Below are positions 36,641 through 46,343 of a DNA stretch of 64,000 bases, piece after piece; position 1 is the first letter of the stretch, and each line of letters opens with the position of its first letter. The notes beneath the pieces are model-generated. The model searched no databases, was not told where the DNA came from, and worked only from the letters and a program-made list of their open reading frames with translations. The translations under genes and the position numbers were made by a program. Origin of the DNA: Kistimonas sp. bin40 (GTDB lineage: Bacteria > Pseudomonadota > Gammaproteobacteria > Pseudomonadales > Endozoicomonadaceae); NCBI GenBank assembly GCA_002238585.1, contig MPMQ01000011.1, positions 1 to 64,000 on the forward strand. The letters are read 5' to 3'.

Positions 36641-38923
36641 ATGAACGAGCACCTTCAGGTCACCAAGAGAGACGGCCGCCAAGAAACCATCGAGCTTGAC
36701 AAGCTCCACAGAGTTATCACCTGGGCAGCCGATGGCCTTGAAAACGTCTCTGTGTCCCAGGTCGAACTCAAATCCCATATCCAGTTCTACGATGGAATAA
36801 AAACGACAGAGATACACGAAACCATCATCAAATCCGCCGCCGACCTGATTTCTGGCGACGCGCCGGATTACCAGTATCTGGCAGCCAGGCTGGCGATATT
36901 CCACCTGCGCAAGAAGGCGTACGGCCAGTTCGAACCTCCCAGGCTGGCAGACCATGTCAACAAGATGATTGAGGCCGGCAAGTACGATCCCGCCCTGGCC
37001 GCAGACTACAGCCGCGCCGAGCTGGACGAAATGGACGCGTTTCTGGATCACGACCGCGACATGAACTTCAGCTACGCCGCCGTCAAACAGATGGAGGGCA
37101 AGTACCTGGTGCAGAACCGGGTGACCGGTGACTTTTACGAAAGCCCCCAGTTTCTGTTCATTCTGATCGGTGCCTGCCTGTTTGCCAGCTACCCCCGCTC
37201 GACACGCATGGACTATGTGCGACGCTTCTATGATGCTGTATCCCACTTTCGCATTTCCCTGCCGACGCCCATCATGTCGGGCGTGCGCACACCGACGCGC
37301 CAGTTCAGCTCCTGCGTACTGATCGAGTGCGACGACTCTCTGGACTCGATCAATGCGACGGCCAGCGCCATAGTCAAGTATGTCAGCCAGCGCGCTGGTA
37401 TAGGCATCAATGCCGGCCGCATCCGGGCCCAGGGCAGCCCCATACGTGGCGGCGAGGCTTTCCACACGGGGTGCATCCCCTTCTACAAACACTTCCAGAC
37501 AGCCGTCAAGTCCTGCTCCCAGGGGGGCGTGCGCGGTGGCGCGGCAACACTGTTCTACCCGCTCTGGCACTACGAGGTCGAAAGTCTGCTGGTGCTGAAA
37601 AACAACAGAGGGGTCGAGGAGAACCGGGCGCGCCATATGGACTACGGCGTCCAGATGAACCGTCTGATGTACCAGCGTCTTATAGAGGGCGGAAAGATCA
37701 GCCTGTTTTCTCCAGGCGATGTGCCAGATCTCTACGAGGCCTTCTTCGTGGACCAGTCGCGTTTCGAGGAACTCTATGTCCGCTACGAGCAGGATGAGAG
37801 CATCAGGAAAAAAACATGCAAGGCCCTGGACCTCTTCACCCTGTTTGCCCAGGAACGCGCCAGCACCGGCCGCATTTATCTGCAGAATGTCGACCACTGC
37901 AACACCCACGGTGCCTTCGATCCGACCCGGGCTCCGATACGCCAGAGCAACCTGTGTCTTGAAATCACGCTGCCGACCAAACCGCTGCGTGATATACACG
38001 ACGACAAGGCCGAAATTGCCCTGTGTACCCTGTCCGCATTCAACCTGGGCACGCTGAACAACCTGGAAGAACTGGAAGAACTGGCAGATCTGCTGGTCAG
38101 GGCACTCGACAGCCTGCTGGACTATCAGGGATATCCGGTCGAGGCCGCCCGGCACGCCACCATGGGACGCCGCTCCCTGGGCGTAGGCGTCATCAACTAT
38201 GCCTATTATCTGGCGAAAAACGGGGCGCGCTACTCCGATGGCTCGGGCAATGCCTTGACCCACAGAACCTTCGAAGCCATACAGTACTACCTTCTCAAGG
38301 CGTCCTGCCAACTGGCGCGGGAGCAGGGGCCCTGCCCATTCTTCGATGACACCCAGTACAGCCAGGGGCTGTTGCCCATCGACACCTACAAAACAGAGCT
38401 CGATGACATCTGCCAGGTGCCGCTGGAGCGGGACTGGGACAGCCTGCGCGCGGCCATCAAGAAAGACGGCCTGCGCAACTCCACGCTGACAGCGCTCATG
38501 CCGTCGGAAACATCCTCGCAGATATCCAACGCCACCAATGGCATTGAGCCCCCGCGCGGCTACATCAGCACCAAGGCCAGCAAGGATGGCATACTCAAGC
38601 AGGTGGTACCGGACTACAAGACGCTGCGCGACAACTACGAGCTGTTGTGGGATATTCCGGACAACACCGGTTACCTGAACCTCGTCGCCATTATGCAGAA
38701 GTTTGTCGACCAGACAGCATCCGCCAACACCAACTACGACCCGGCCCGCTTCGAAGGAGGCAAGGTGCCCGTCAGGGAGATCCTCAAGGACTTGCTGGCG
38801 GCCTATAAATTGGGTATCAAGACGCTCTACTACCATAACACCCGGGACGGTGCCGGCGATGCCCAGCATGCTGAGGGGTCAGCGGGTGATGAGGCCTGCG
38901 CTGGCGGTGCCTGTGTGTTGTAG
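36641..38923 (+). CDS. nrdA: Class Ia ribonucleotide reductase alpha subunit
   Basis: Large catalytic subunit reducing ribonucleoside diphosphates, 760 residues. An ATP-cone at residues 5-90 (VTKRDGRQETIELDKLHRVI), substrate-site CVLIECDD cysteine, the loop-2 region, the thiyl-radical strand SNLCLEITLPT with its Cys, NATNGIEPPRG and the C-terminal redox pair CAGGACVL (usually CESG.C) are visible. Start ATG 36641 matches family N-termini. nrdB follows after 218 bp and yfaE after that. Confidence 0.96.
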   Translation: MNEHLQVTKRDGRQETIELDKLHRVITWAADGLENVSVSQVELKSHIQFYDGIKTTEIHETIIKSAADLISGDAPDYQYLAARLAIFHLRKKAYGQFEPPRLADHVNKMIEAGKYDPALAADYSRAELDEMDAFLDHDRDMNFSYAAVKQMEGKYLVQNRVTGDFYESPQFLFILIGACLFASYPRSTRMDYVRRFYDAVSHFRISLPTPIMSGVRTPTRQFSSCVLIECDDSLDSINATASAIVKYVSQRAGIGINAGRIRAQGSPIRGGEAFHTGCIPFYKHFQTAVKSCSQGGVRGGAATLFYPLWHYEVESLLVLKNNRGVEENRARHMDYGVQMNRLMYQRLIEGGKISLFSPGDVPDLYEAFFVDQSRFEELYVRYEQDESIRKKTCKALDLFTLFAQERASTGRIYLQNVDHCNTHGAFDPTRAPIRQSNLCLEITLPTKPLRDIHDDKAEIALCTLSAFNLGTLNNLEELEELADLLVRALDSLLDYQGYPVEAARHATMGRRSLGVGVINYAYYLAKNGARYSDGSGNALTHRTFEAIQYYLLKASCQLAREQGPCPFFDDTQYSQGLLPIDTYKTELDDICQVPLERDWDSLRAAIKKDGLRNSTLTALMPSETSSQISNATNGIEPPRGYISTKASKDGILKQVVPDYKTLRDNYELLWDIPDNTGYLNLVAIMQKFVDQTASANTNYDPARFEGGKVPVREILKDLLAAYKLGIKTLYYHNTRDGAGDAQHAEGSAGDEACAGGACVL

Positions 38924-39141
38924 CAGGCACTGACACAAGTGTCCGCAAGGCCTGGCCTGTGGGCATCCTGCGTAGTCATATATGTTCCCCGGGCGGCTGT
39001 GCCTGGCCTGCCCGCCCTGGTGCGCAAGCCGGCGGGCCCGCCCCCCCGGGGAGCCTTTGCTTCTGCCCGGCACAGATTGCCGCCCTGTCGTTTCTGATGG
39101 CGTGCTGACTGCGGCCGGGTGAACACACAACGGGGACCACC

Positions 39142-40272
39142 ATGACCTACACAACATTCAACCGAAACCTTTTTGACGGCACTGCTGAACCCATGTTTTT
39201 CGGCCAGAACGTCAACGTGGCCCGTTACGACGTGCAGAAGCACGCTATTTTCGAGCATCTCATTCAAAAACAGCTGTCGTTTTTCTGGCGACCGGAGGAG
39301 GTGGACCTGTCCTGTGACCGCAGCGACTTTAGAAACCTGCCCGAACATGAACAGCATATTTTCCTCAGCAACCTGAAATACCAGACCCTTCTGGACTCTG
39401 TGCAAGGGCGGTCGCCCAATATGGCCCTGCTGCCGATTGCCTCCCTGGCGGAGCTGGAAACCTGGATTGAGACCTGGTCTTTCAGCGAGACCATTCACTC
39501 GCGCTCCTACACCCACATCATGCGCAACCTGGTGGACGAGCCCACCAGCGTGTTTGACGACATAGTAAACAATGAAGCCATTGTGTCCCGGGCGGCCGCA
39601 GTCACCTGCCACTATGACGAGCTGATCACGGGCATACAGCTGTACCAGACCCTGGGAGAGGGCAGGCATCAGCTCCCGGACAAAACCGTCACTGTGTCCT
39701 TGCGTGATCTGAAAAAAAAGCTGTACCTGACCCTGGTTTCGGTCAACGTGCTGGAGGCGATCCGCTTCTACGTCAGCTTCGCGTGCAGTTTTGCTTTTGC
39801 GGAGCGGGCCACCATGGAAGGCAATGCCAAGATTATCAAGCTGATTGCGCGCGACGAAGCCCTGCACCTGACCGGCACCCAACATATGTTGCAGCTGATG
39901 GCCAGCGGTCGGGACGATCCGGAAATGGCCGAAATAGCCCGGGAGCTGAAAGAAGAAGCGCGCCAGATTTTCGTGGAAGCCGCACGCCAGGAAAAAGAAT
40001 GGGCCGCCTATCTGTTCCGCGACGGCTCCATGATCGGACTGAACCGTGAAATACTGGAGCAGTACGTGGAGTACATCACCTGTCAGCGCATGATCGCCGT
40101 GAATTTTGAGCCGGCTTTCGAGGTCAAACAAAATCCCTTGCCCTGGATGAACAGCTGGCTCAACAGTGATCATGTTCAGGTCGCCCCTCAGGAGGTCGAG
40201 GTGAGCTCTTATCTGGTCGGCCAGGTTGACAGCGACGTTCATCACGATGACTTCAGGGAATTTACGCTGTGA
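39142..40272 (+). CDS. nrdB: Class Ia ribonucleotide reductase beta subunit
   Basis: 376-residue diiron-tyrosyl radical subunit. Ligand/helix motifs [21 protein letters not shown], the Glu-rich helix [17 protein letters not shown] with [15 protein letters not shown] are clear; the C-terminal tail needed to dock NrdA ends [19 protein letters not shown] lies upstream of the ATG. Follows nrdA and precedes the ferredoxin that maintains its cofactor. Confidence 0.96.
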   Translation: MTYTTFNRNLFDGTAEPMFFGQNVNVARYDVQKHAIFEHLIQKQLSFFWRPEEVDLSCDRSDFRNLPEHEQHIFLSNLKYQTLLDSVQGRSPNMALLPIASLAELETWIETWSFSETIHSRSYTHIMRNLVDEPTSVFDDIVNNEAIVSRAAAVTCHYDELITGIQLYQTLGEGRHQLPDKTVTVSLRDLKKKLYLTLVSVNVLEAIRFYVSFACSFAFAERATMEGNAKIIKLIARDEALHLTGTQHMLQLMASGRDDPEMAEIARELKEEARQIFVEAARQEKEWAAYLFRDGSMIGLNREILEQYVEYITCQRMIAVNFEPAFEVKQNPLPWMNSWLNSDHVQVAPQEVEVSSYLVGQVDSDVHHDDFREFTL

Positions 40273-40340
40273 AACGCTGCCCCCGCTCTCCTGCACGGGA
40301 AGTCAGCCTGTTCTTCATGCCAGCCTGAGGACCTTCTTCC

Positions 40341-40715
40341 ATGGCTCATATAGTAAAAATACAGGACGGCTACAGTTTTTATGTGCGCGAGGGAGAAACC
40401 CTGCTGGAGGTGCTGGAAGCCCAGAATATCCAGACGGAGTACCAATGCCGCCAAGGCTACTGTGGCAGCTGCCAGCTCCAGCTGGTGGAAGGGCAGGTAG
40501 AGTACAACAGGGAGCCTCCGCTGGCTTTTATTCCTGATGGGCGCGTTTTGCCCTGCTGCTGCGAACCCCGCTCAGACCTGGTGCTGGCCCTGGCTGTCCC
40601 TGTGCCGCCCAGGTCAGACGGCGGAGCACAGCGTCGCACTCTTGACGAAAAGTCCCGGGCGCAGCAGGACACCCTGCACAGTACACCTGCCGAGATGGCT
40701 GAAACGACAAGATAA
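40341..40715 (+). CDS. yfaE: 2Fe-2S ferredoxin YfaE (NrdB maintenance)
   Basis: Plant-type ferredoxin thought to reduce the NrdB diiron-radical cofactor. Cluster ligands are seen as CRQGYCGSC plus a later Cys in VLPCCCEP; ETLLEVLEAQNIQTEYQC is typical. 124 residues against about 85 in E. coli: the C-terminal 40 residues (from PPRSDGG) are polar and without similarity. Start 40341 is in line with the family. Conserved order nrdA-nrdB-yfaE supports the call. Confidence 0.9.
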   Translation: MAHIVKIQDGYSFYVREGETLLEVLEAQNIQTEYQCRQGYCGSCQLQLVEGQVEYNREPPLAFIPDGRVLPCCCEPRSDLVLALAVPVPPRSDGGAQRRTLDEKSRAQQDTLHSTPAEMAETTR

Positions 40716-41939
40716 AAGGCTCCCATTCCCGTTTGCTGCCAGCCGCATATTGACATCCTCCCCGCCCGGAAGGACGGGGATTCCTGCTGCGCTCACAGGT
40801 GACAGCTTCACGCTGCCGCCTGTGAGTCGCTTCGGCGGGTTGCTGCTGGCGGCATTAGCTCACCGCTCACTTCACAGGCGAGCCGGGCGTGTCCCGCCCT
40901 TGAGCCATGGGGCATACGTCAGGTCTGCGAATAGTGCCAGTGAGATGAGACGCGCTATCCTTCCCCGCCCTGAAGGACGGAGCTTGCCGCGCACCAGGTC
41001 AGAAGGCAGCAGCCACAATGACGACAACAGCCGCAAGACCCGGCCATTGCCCAGGCCCGCCGGGTCCGCACGCGCCCAGGCCCCGGATTTTCCTGTTGCT
41101 GTGCCAGTGACAAAAACCGCAGCAGGGTGGAAGATCAGCGGAAACCGCGCTACTGCAAAAAACGACACAAGACTCACAGGTGCCGGCGGACAAACCGGTC
41201 ACAAGCTGCCACAGGTGCAGCCCTTTTGATGGCAGGCACAAAGGACAGGCTGAGCCTGTTCAAGCGCCCCGCGCTGCACACCCTTGCAGCCTCACCCGCT
41301 GCGTGCATCAGGTCCCGCAGAGAGTACCGGCCCCCTGGCTTCCTGGAGGAAGCCACAGACGAGTCAACCTGTTTTCAGGTTCCGACGTGCTCTCAGGGCT
41401 TTTGGAGCGAGCGAATTGAATTATTGTGATGCAGATCTGGCAGATGCCAAACGCACAGCAGCAATGGAGTCCCATCTGGCGAGAACCGCATACGACATAC
41501 CCTTTGAAAGAAAGAGGCAACCTGCATCTGAGCCGGACACCGCTGCCGTCCCCAGGCAGTGATCTCACCCTTCTTCACTGCGGATGCGCAGACGGGGAGG
41601 GGTGAATGCGATCTGAATCTGATACTGGCGACGACCATGTGGTGGGCAGCTCAAGAAGCAGGTACGTTATTCACAGGAAAATACCCTCACCTCAAAGGGA
41701 GACTGGAATCATGCCCGGCGCCTGTCAGGTTTCAGAAGAGCTCCCCTCTCGCCCTGTGACTCCAGCGCATATCGGTCAGCACTCGACACAAGCAACGACC
41801 ATGCGGTGCCAGGCACAAGAGCAAGCGAAGGCAAGTGCTTCCCGTAACGCCCGGATCCTTATGCCAAAGAGCTACGGGACCATGCCCGGGCTCCCCGCAG
41901 CCTTCAAGCGGCCTCCCTTTCCTTCTCCAGCCGAACCTG
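40716..41939. other. Long non-coding stretch between yfaE and F-box gene
   Basis: About 1.2 kb. The left part is an IS200/IS605-like relic (40752-40993). The rest shows no gene, tandem repeat or RNA that I recognise; open frames are short and unsupported. Confidence 0.6.
40752..40993 (-). mobile_element. IS200/IS605-type end / TnpB omega-RNA-like relic without transposase
   Basis: Bounded by two similar hairpins: 40760-40779 (CCCCGCCC, GGAA loop, GGACGGGG) and 40963-40982 (CCCCGCCC, TGAA loop, GGACGGAG). Read on the minus strand the left end is AGGAATCCCCGTCCTTCCGG followed by GCGGGGAGGATGTC, which closely resembles the right ends of TnpB-carrying elements where the guide RNA scaffold terminates. 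Inside lies another stem, CTCACAGG (40792-40799) with CCTGTGAG (40819-40826). No tnpA or tnpB reading frame remains. A deletion derivative or a solo guide-RNA relic are the options. Confidence 0.55.
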
Positions 41940-43811
41940 TCAGTCAACCTCTTCCGCCCCTGGATATTCTGGCGTCAGGCGCAGACAGTACACCTTGTTA
42001 TGGTCATGATTGGCTCCCGGAAAGCTGAATTTATCGGAGACGACCACCAGCCGGGTGCCATCCGGCGAAAACAGCAACCGACCTATATCGATCCCCAACG
42101 CCAGCGACAGCTTGCAGCGATATTTTCCATCGCGTCCGGGGCCCCAGACAGCGACCTGCCCACCAGCAGAGGCGGCACAATGATAGCCATCCGGAGAAAA
42201 AGCCAGCAGGGAACTGCCTATCCTCTCATGAAAAATCCAGCTCTCATTGCCAACCCAGGCCACCGCCACCCAATGCAGATCGGCCCCGCGCTGCCAGATC
42301 TGCACACCGCGCCAGGCAGCTGCGGCAAGACAAGAGCCCGTGACACTGAACTGCGGGGTATCACAGACAGGATCCCGATCGCTCTGATTCCTGGCCGGTG
42401 ACTGGAATTGAAGAACATCTTTCAGATGACCGGCTCCCTGTGCACTGACAGACAGCACACACAGGCGGCCATCACGCTCATTGTCCCCGTACGGGCACAC
42501 CAGCTCTCCGCCATCCGGACTGAATGCCACAGGAGGCGCGTGAGCGCCCCAGAAAACACCAGCACGTGTACAGCGGTTGCTGACACAAACCCAGACTCCC
42601 TCCTGTGTCCCGGGCCCCTGGCGCGCAGCTCCCCGGGCCAAAGACCAGAGTCGCAGCCGCCCCGCCGTTACGCCGCCCTGTCCAGCCCCCCTCTGTGCCC
42701 GATCAGGGGAAAACAACGCCACTTGCAAACCATCAGCTGTCAGGGCCGCACCTCGTCCAGAGCGAACGTCTGTTTTTTCCAGAGTACTCCAGCGCCAGTC
42801 GCGCCCCACTCGCCAGCAGACACAGCAACATTGATTGTTCACAAGCACAAAAACCTGACCATCCCGACTGAAGCTGATGTCCGCAAGAGACAGCCGCTCC
42901 AGACCAGGCTCGCCCTCCTCCTGCCAGCGCCAGCAGGTCTGTTTCTGCCAGCCACCCGCCGCTGTCAGACCGAAAACAGACACCCCGATTTCGCCTTCCT
43001 CTACCACCATGTACTGGCCATCAGGACTGGCTGCCATGCCGCACACGCGCAGGCCGCCCGCCGTCGGATACAAGACGCTGTTACCGACGCTCTCCCAGTG
43101 TCCCTGAGCATCCAGCTGCCAGTCATGCAGCCGCCCCATGGTGTCAACTATGCACAGGCGGCGGCTGTCGGCACCAAACACCATTCCCCGGGGGTTATAG
43201 GCGCCATCGATCCGGCTCACCAGCCGTACTGCGTCCTCTCCATAACGAAAAATGTAGAGATGAACGCCCATGCCGACAGCGTACTGCCAGGCAATACCCA
43301 CCAGGAAGCGTCCATCCGGACTGCTCGCAAAATACATGAAAGGCGTATGTCCGAAACCAGCCTCATCAATGGCATCACGGCTGAAGCGGTCCGCTTGCCG
43401 CCACGCCTGCACCAGAGCATGAAAGAGCCTCCGGTATGACAGACGCTCCAGGACGGCAAGTTCCTGCTGCCCGGCCCGCCGGGTGTCATCAGGCGCACGA
43501 CTCCCAGACCAGAGCCGCAGACATGAGCTGGCAAAACCTGCCCCCAGAGCCCGCTGCAGCCGCTGCCTGTGATCAACCGGATACATCTGCATAAAACAAT
43601 GCGCCTGCAGCATCGGATCACTGGCGGCCCTGTGCCACCGGCTGCACACAGCCCGGCACTGAGCCAGGTCCACGGGCCTTAGCTGACGGAAAATCAAGGC
43701 CAACAGTGGCTCAGACCAGTCTGCCAGCGACCGGTTGTGCCAACTGGCATCATCTGACGCAATCTTCGCCGATGAAGACGACACAGGGTGCAGGGACAGG
43801 AACGAGGACAT
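41940..43811 (-). CDS. F-box plus WD40-like beta-propeller protein (subfamily B)
   Basis: 623 residues if started at ATG 43811. F-box at about residues 31-75 (DWSEPLLALIFRQLRPVDLAQ, CRAVCSRWHRAASD), then blade motifs SSPDGRFLVG, VFGADSRRLCIVD, ASPDGQYMVVEEG, FSRDGQVFVLVN, FSPDGGELVCPYGD and FSPDGYHCAAS, ending QVAVWGPGRDGKYRCKLSLAL. The immediate upstream gene at 43909-46047 is a close paralogue (FMQMYPV/FMQLYPV, VVEEGxxGVSV shared), so this is a tandem duplication. The frame stays open to 44057 but that part overlaps the paralogue's 3' end; no strong ribosome site decides the start. Inferred host-ubiquitin effector as for the other three. Confidence 0.8.
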   Translation of the reverse strand: MSSFLSLHPVSSSSAKIASDDASWHNRSLADWSEPLLALIFRQLRPVDLAQCRAVCSRWHRAASDPMLQAHCFMQMYPVDHRQRLQRALGAGFASSCLRLWSGSRAPDDTRRAGQQELAVLERLSYRRLFHALVQAWRQADRFSRDAIDEAGFGHTPFMYFASSPDGRFLVGIAWQYAVGMGVHLYIFRYGEDAVRLVSRIDGAYNPRGMVFGADSRRLCIVDTMGRLHDWQLDAQGHWESVGNSVLYPTAGGLRVCGMAASPDGQYMVVEEGEIGVSVFGLTAAGGWQKQTCWRWQEEGEPGLERLSLADISFSRDGQVFVLVNNQCCCVCWRVGRDWRWSTLEKTDVRSGRGAALTADGLQVALFSPDRAQRGAGQGGVTAGRLRLWSLARGAARQGPGTQEGVWVCVSNRCTRAGVFWGAHAPPVAFSPDGGELVCPYGDNERDGRLCVLSVSAQGAGHLKDVLQFQSPARNQSDRDPVCDTPQFSVTGSCLAAAAWRGVQIWQRGADLHWVAVAWVGNESWIFHERIGSSLLAFSPDGYHCAASAGGQVAVWGPGRDGKYRCKLSLALGIDIGRLLFSPDGTRLVVVSDKFSFPGANHDHNKVYCLRLTPEYPGAEEVD

Positions 43812-43908
43812 TCGACCGGAACCCGACACAGGCCCCCCGCCTGCGGCGACAGGGACAAGTGACGCCTTCGGGGAAGTGGGGGATACATGCAAAGTCAGCA
43901 ACCTCAGG

Positions 43909-46047
43909 TCAAGGATGAAGTGAGTCAGGGGCGGGTTCGCCCCCTGTGGCACAAGGCTCTCCTTGCTCCCCGGGCTCCGGCAGACCAGCGCGTGCCCCCC
44001 CGCTGGCGTCTGGCGCCAGGCGCAGACAACGCAGCTCATTGCCATAGACATCAACACCTGCCTGGAGTCTGGTATCGTTGGAGACGATCACCAGTCGCGT
44101 AGCATCCGGTGCGAACCGCAACCAACGGACGCGCACCCCCAGAGTCAGGGACAGTTTGCAAGTGTATGTTCCCCCCGGGCCCGGCCCCCAGACAGTGACC
44201 TTGCCCCCTATGCCCACAGAAGCTGCACAATGGTAGCCATCCGGAGAAAAAGCCAGCCTGCACATGCTCATCCTGTCGCTGTCGATCCAGACCGCAGCCA
44301 GCCAGTGTCGGGCGGGACCACACACCCATATCTGCACGCCGCGCTGGGTAACGGCAGCAAGATAAAGGCCCGTGACGCTGAACTGCGGCCTGCTGCAGAT
44401 GGGTGTCAGATCACTCCGGCAGGCGACCGCTGACGCGAACCAGAGAACATCGCGCACATGACAGTTTTCCCGTTTGTTGACAGACAGCACACACAGACGC
44501 TCATCACTCTCGCTCAGGCCGTACGGGCACACCAGCTGCCTGCTGTCAGGACTGAAAGCCATGGGAAAACCCGCCATGTCCCTGCGGACAGCACCGCGTG
44601 TATAGCGACCGCTCCAACAAACCCAGCCCCCATCCTGTTGCTCCTGTTGCTCCTGTTGCTCCTGTTGCTTTTCCTGCTGTTTTTCCTGTTGCTTTTCCTG
44701 TTGCTTTTCCTGTTGCTCCTGTTTCTCCTGTTGCTTTTCCTGCTGTTTTTCCTGCGGCACCTCAGGTCGCTGTCGCTCCCATTCCGGGGCACAAGACCAC
44801 AGCCGCAACACACCCGGTGCGACCACATGGCGTTCAGTAGCACTGGTCTCCCGATCTGAAGAAAACAAGGCCAACACAAGACCATTGGGAGCCAGAGTCG
44901 CCCCTCTGTAGGCTATTTCTATTTTGTCCAGAGCACACCAACGCCAGTCGCGCCCCTCCCGCCGACAGACGCAGGCAAACAGATTGTTGGCAAGCAAAAA
45001 GGCCCGACCATCCTGACTGAAACGGATATCCACAGAGTGCGGCGCAGGCCTGTCGGTCTCGCCCTCATTCTGCCAACGCCAACGCCAGCAGGTATATTGC
45101 TGCCAGGCTCCCGCCGCTGTCTGACCGCAAACAGACACCCCGACAACGCCCTCCTCCACCACCAGATACTCACCGTCAGGACTGGCTGCCATGGCTCGCA
45201 CCTCATGGCGCCCCGCCTCCGGCCACAAGGGACCATGACCGACACTCTCCCAGTGACCATCAGCATCAAGCCGCCAGGCATGCAATTGCCCTGTGGCATC
45301 GACCAGACGCAGCCTGCGACTGTCGGGGGCAAACATCAGCCCCTGGGGATGGGGATGGGGATGCCAGGCACCCTCGAACTGGGCCACCGGCCGTACGATG
45401 CAACCGCCATAGCGCAAAATATGGATACGAACGCCCTGCCCCACCCCCCGTTTCCACGCAACACCCGCAAGGTAATTTCCATCCGGACTGTTCGCCAGAT
45501 ACATGAAAGGTGCGTCCCCGGCACTGGCAAAATCGACAGTGTCACAGCTCAAACGCCCGGCACGCAGCCACGTCTGCGACAAGGCATGGAAGAGGCTCCC
45601 GTACGGCAGACTCTCCCGGGCGAGAAGTTCCAGCAGGCCAGCCCTGTGCGCACAGCCGGGTGCACTGCTCTCACACAACAGCTGCAGGTAGTGACGGGAG
45701 AGACCGGCATCCAGCGTCCGTTGCAGCTGCTGCCGGTGAGCAACCGGGTACAGCTGCATAAAGCAATGCGCCTGCAGTACCCGATCACTGGCAGCCCTGT
45801 GCCACCGGCTGCACACCCGACAACAACGCGCCAGGTCCGCTGGAGCCAGATGGCGGAAAATCAACGCCAACAACGATTCAGACCAGTTTGCCAACTGCTG
45901 ACCTGGCAAGGCAGTGGTCAGGGCTCCCGTGGACGACACCTGGCTCACGCCTGGCGAGCGCAGTCTGGCATCGGCACGCGCCTCTTCCTCCCCGGCGATC
46001 AACGGCAGCGGTGGTCTGGACCCGGCGGAATATGTCAATCGGTCCAC
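43909..46047 (-). CDS. F-box plus WD40-like beta-propeller protein with Q/E/K-rich insertion (subfamily B)
   Basis: 712 residues. F-box at about 54-98 (NWSESLLALIFRHLAPADLAR, RVCSRWHRAASD), then blades NSPDGNYLAG, FAPDSRRLRLVD, ASPDGEYLVVEEG, FSQDGRAFLLAN, FSPDSRQLVCPYG and FSPDGYHCAAS, closing with VTVWGPGPGGTYTCKL. Between blades an EKQQEKQQ-type low-complexity loop of about 40 residues is encoded by tandem repeats and is absent from the neighbouring paralogue. The GTG at 46047 has a GGGGG stretch 7 bases upstream and overlaps a small upstream ORF, suggesting coupling. The C-terminus is Gly/Pro/Glu-rich. Inferred SCF-type effector. Confidence 0.82.
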   Translation of the reverse strand: MDRLTYSAGSRPPLPLIAGEEEARADARLRSPGVSQVSSTGALTTALPGQQLANWSESLLALIFRHLAPADLARCCRVCSRWHRAASDRVLQAHCFMQLYPVAHRQQLQRTLDAGLSRHYLQLLCESSAPGCAHRAGLLELLARESLPYGSLFHALSQTWLRAGRLSCDTVDFASAGDAPFMYLANSPDGNYLAGVAWKRGVGQGVRIHILRYGGCIVRPVAQFEGAWHPHPHPQGLMFAPDSRRLRLVDATGQLHAWRLDADGHWESVGHGPLWPEAGRHEVRAMAASPDGEYLVVEEGVVGVSVCGQTAAGAWQQYTCWRWRWQNEGETDRPAPHSVDIRFSQDGRAFLLANNLFACVCRREGRDWRWCALDKIEIAYRGATLAPNGLVLALFSSDRETSATERHVVAPGVLRLWSCAPEWERQRPEVPQEKQQEKQQEKQEQQEKQQEKQQEKQQEKQQEQQEQQEQQDGGWVCWSGRYTRGAVRRDMAGFPMAFSPDSRQLVCPYGLSESDERLCVLSVNKRENCHVRDVLWFASAVACRSDLTPICSRPQFSVTGLYLAAVTQRGVQIWVCGPARHWLAAVWIDSDRMSMCRLAFSPDGYHCAASVGIGGKVTVWGPGPGGTYTCKLSLTLGVRVRWLRFAPDATRLVIVSNDTRLQAGVDVYGNELRCLRLAPDASGGARAGLPEPGEQGEPCATGGEPAPDSLHP
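44634..44754 (-). repeat. Q/E/K-coding repeat array inside F-box gene
   Basis: Mixed 9- and 12-bp units of the CTCCTGTTG / CTTTTCCTGTTG type on the plus strand, encoding QEQ and QEK triplet and quartet repeats. All units keep the frame. The adjacent paralogue has an unrelated short loop at this place. Confidence 0.9.
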
Positions 46048-46343
46048 GGGACTGCCCCCGGTGCTGTCATGGCTGCCAGCCCAGTAACAGACGCAGCCAC
46101 TGTGAATACCTCCAGCGCCCCTGTCAGCACTGCCCCTCCTTCTACATCTGCCTGCTTCACATCTGCCTGCTTCACATCTGCCTGCATCACATCTGCCTCT
46201 TCGCCACCAGGACGAGTCTCAATGGAGTTCTGGCGTTGGAACACCCGCCACCCCGGAAGGTTCTGACAGTCTTGCCAGACGGCCTGACCCAATGAAAAAC
46301 GCTCGCAGCCCAGCCCCACCAGTGTTCCGTAGCGCTCCTTCAC
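46035..46343 (-). CDS. Small hypothetical protein coupled to F-box gene
   Basis: 102 residues, not recognised. Support: GTG at 46343 has a perfect AAGGAG six bases upstream, and the stop at 46035 overlaps the GTG start of the F-box gene by 13 bp, so both would be translated in tandem. Visible features: an acidic ADVKQ repeat (three to four 15-bp units) at mid-length and a hydrophobic C-terminal stretch (VLTGALEVFTVAASVTGLAA) that could span a membrane. It might be a chaperone-like or leader gene for the effector; that is speculation. Confidence 0.4.
   Translation of the reverse strand: MKERYGTLVGLGCERFSLGQAVWQDCQNLPGWRVFQRQNSIETRPGGEEADVMQADVKQADVKQADVEGGAVLTGALEVFTVAASVTGLAAMTAPGAVPWTD
46144..46198 (-). 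repeat. 15-bp in-frame tandem repeat in small ORF
   Basis: Units ACATCTGCCTGCTTC (plus strand) at 46144, 46159 and 46174 (one substitution) and a truncated fourth. They encode ADVKQ repeats in the coupled small protein. Confidence 0.9.

Noticed and set aside
36563-38869. A 768-codon open frame antisense to nrdA
   Set aside because: It lies opposite a clearly conserved gene; its length follows from high GC and codon bias, and it has no family resemblance.
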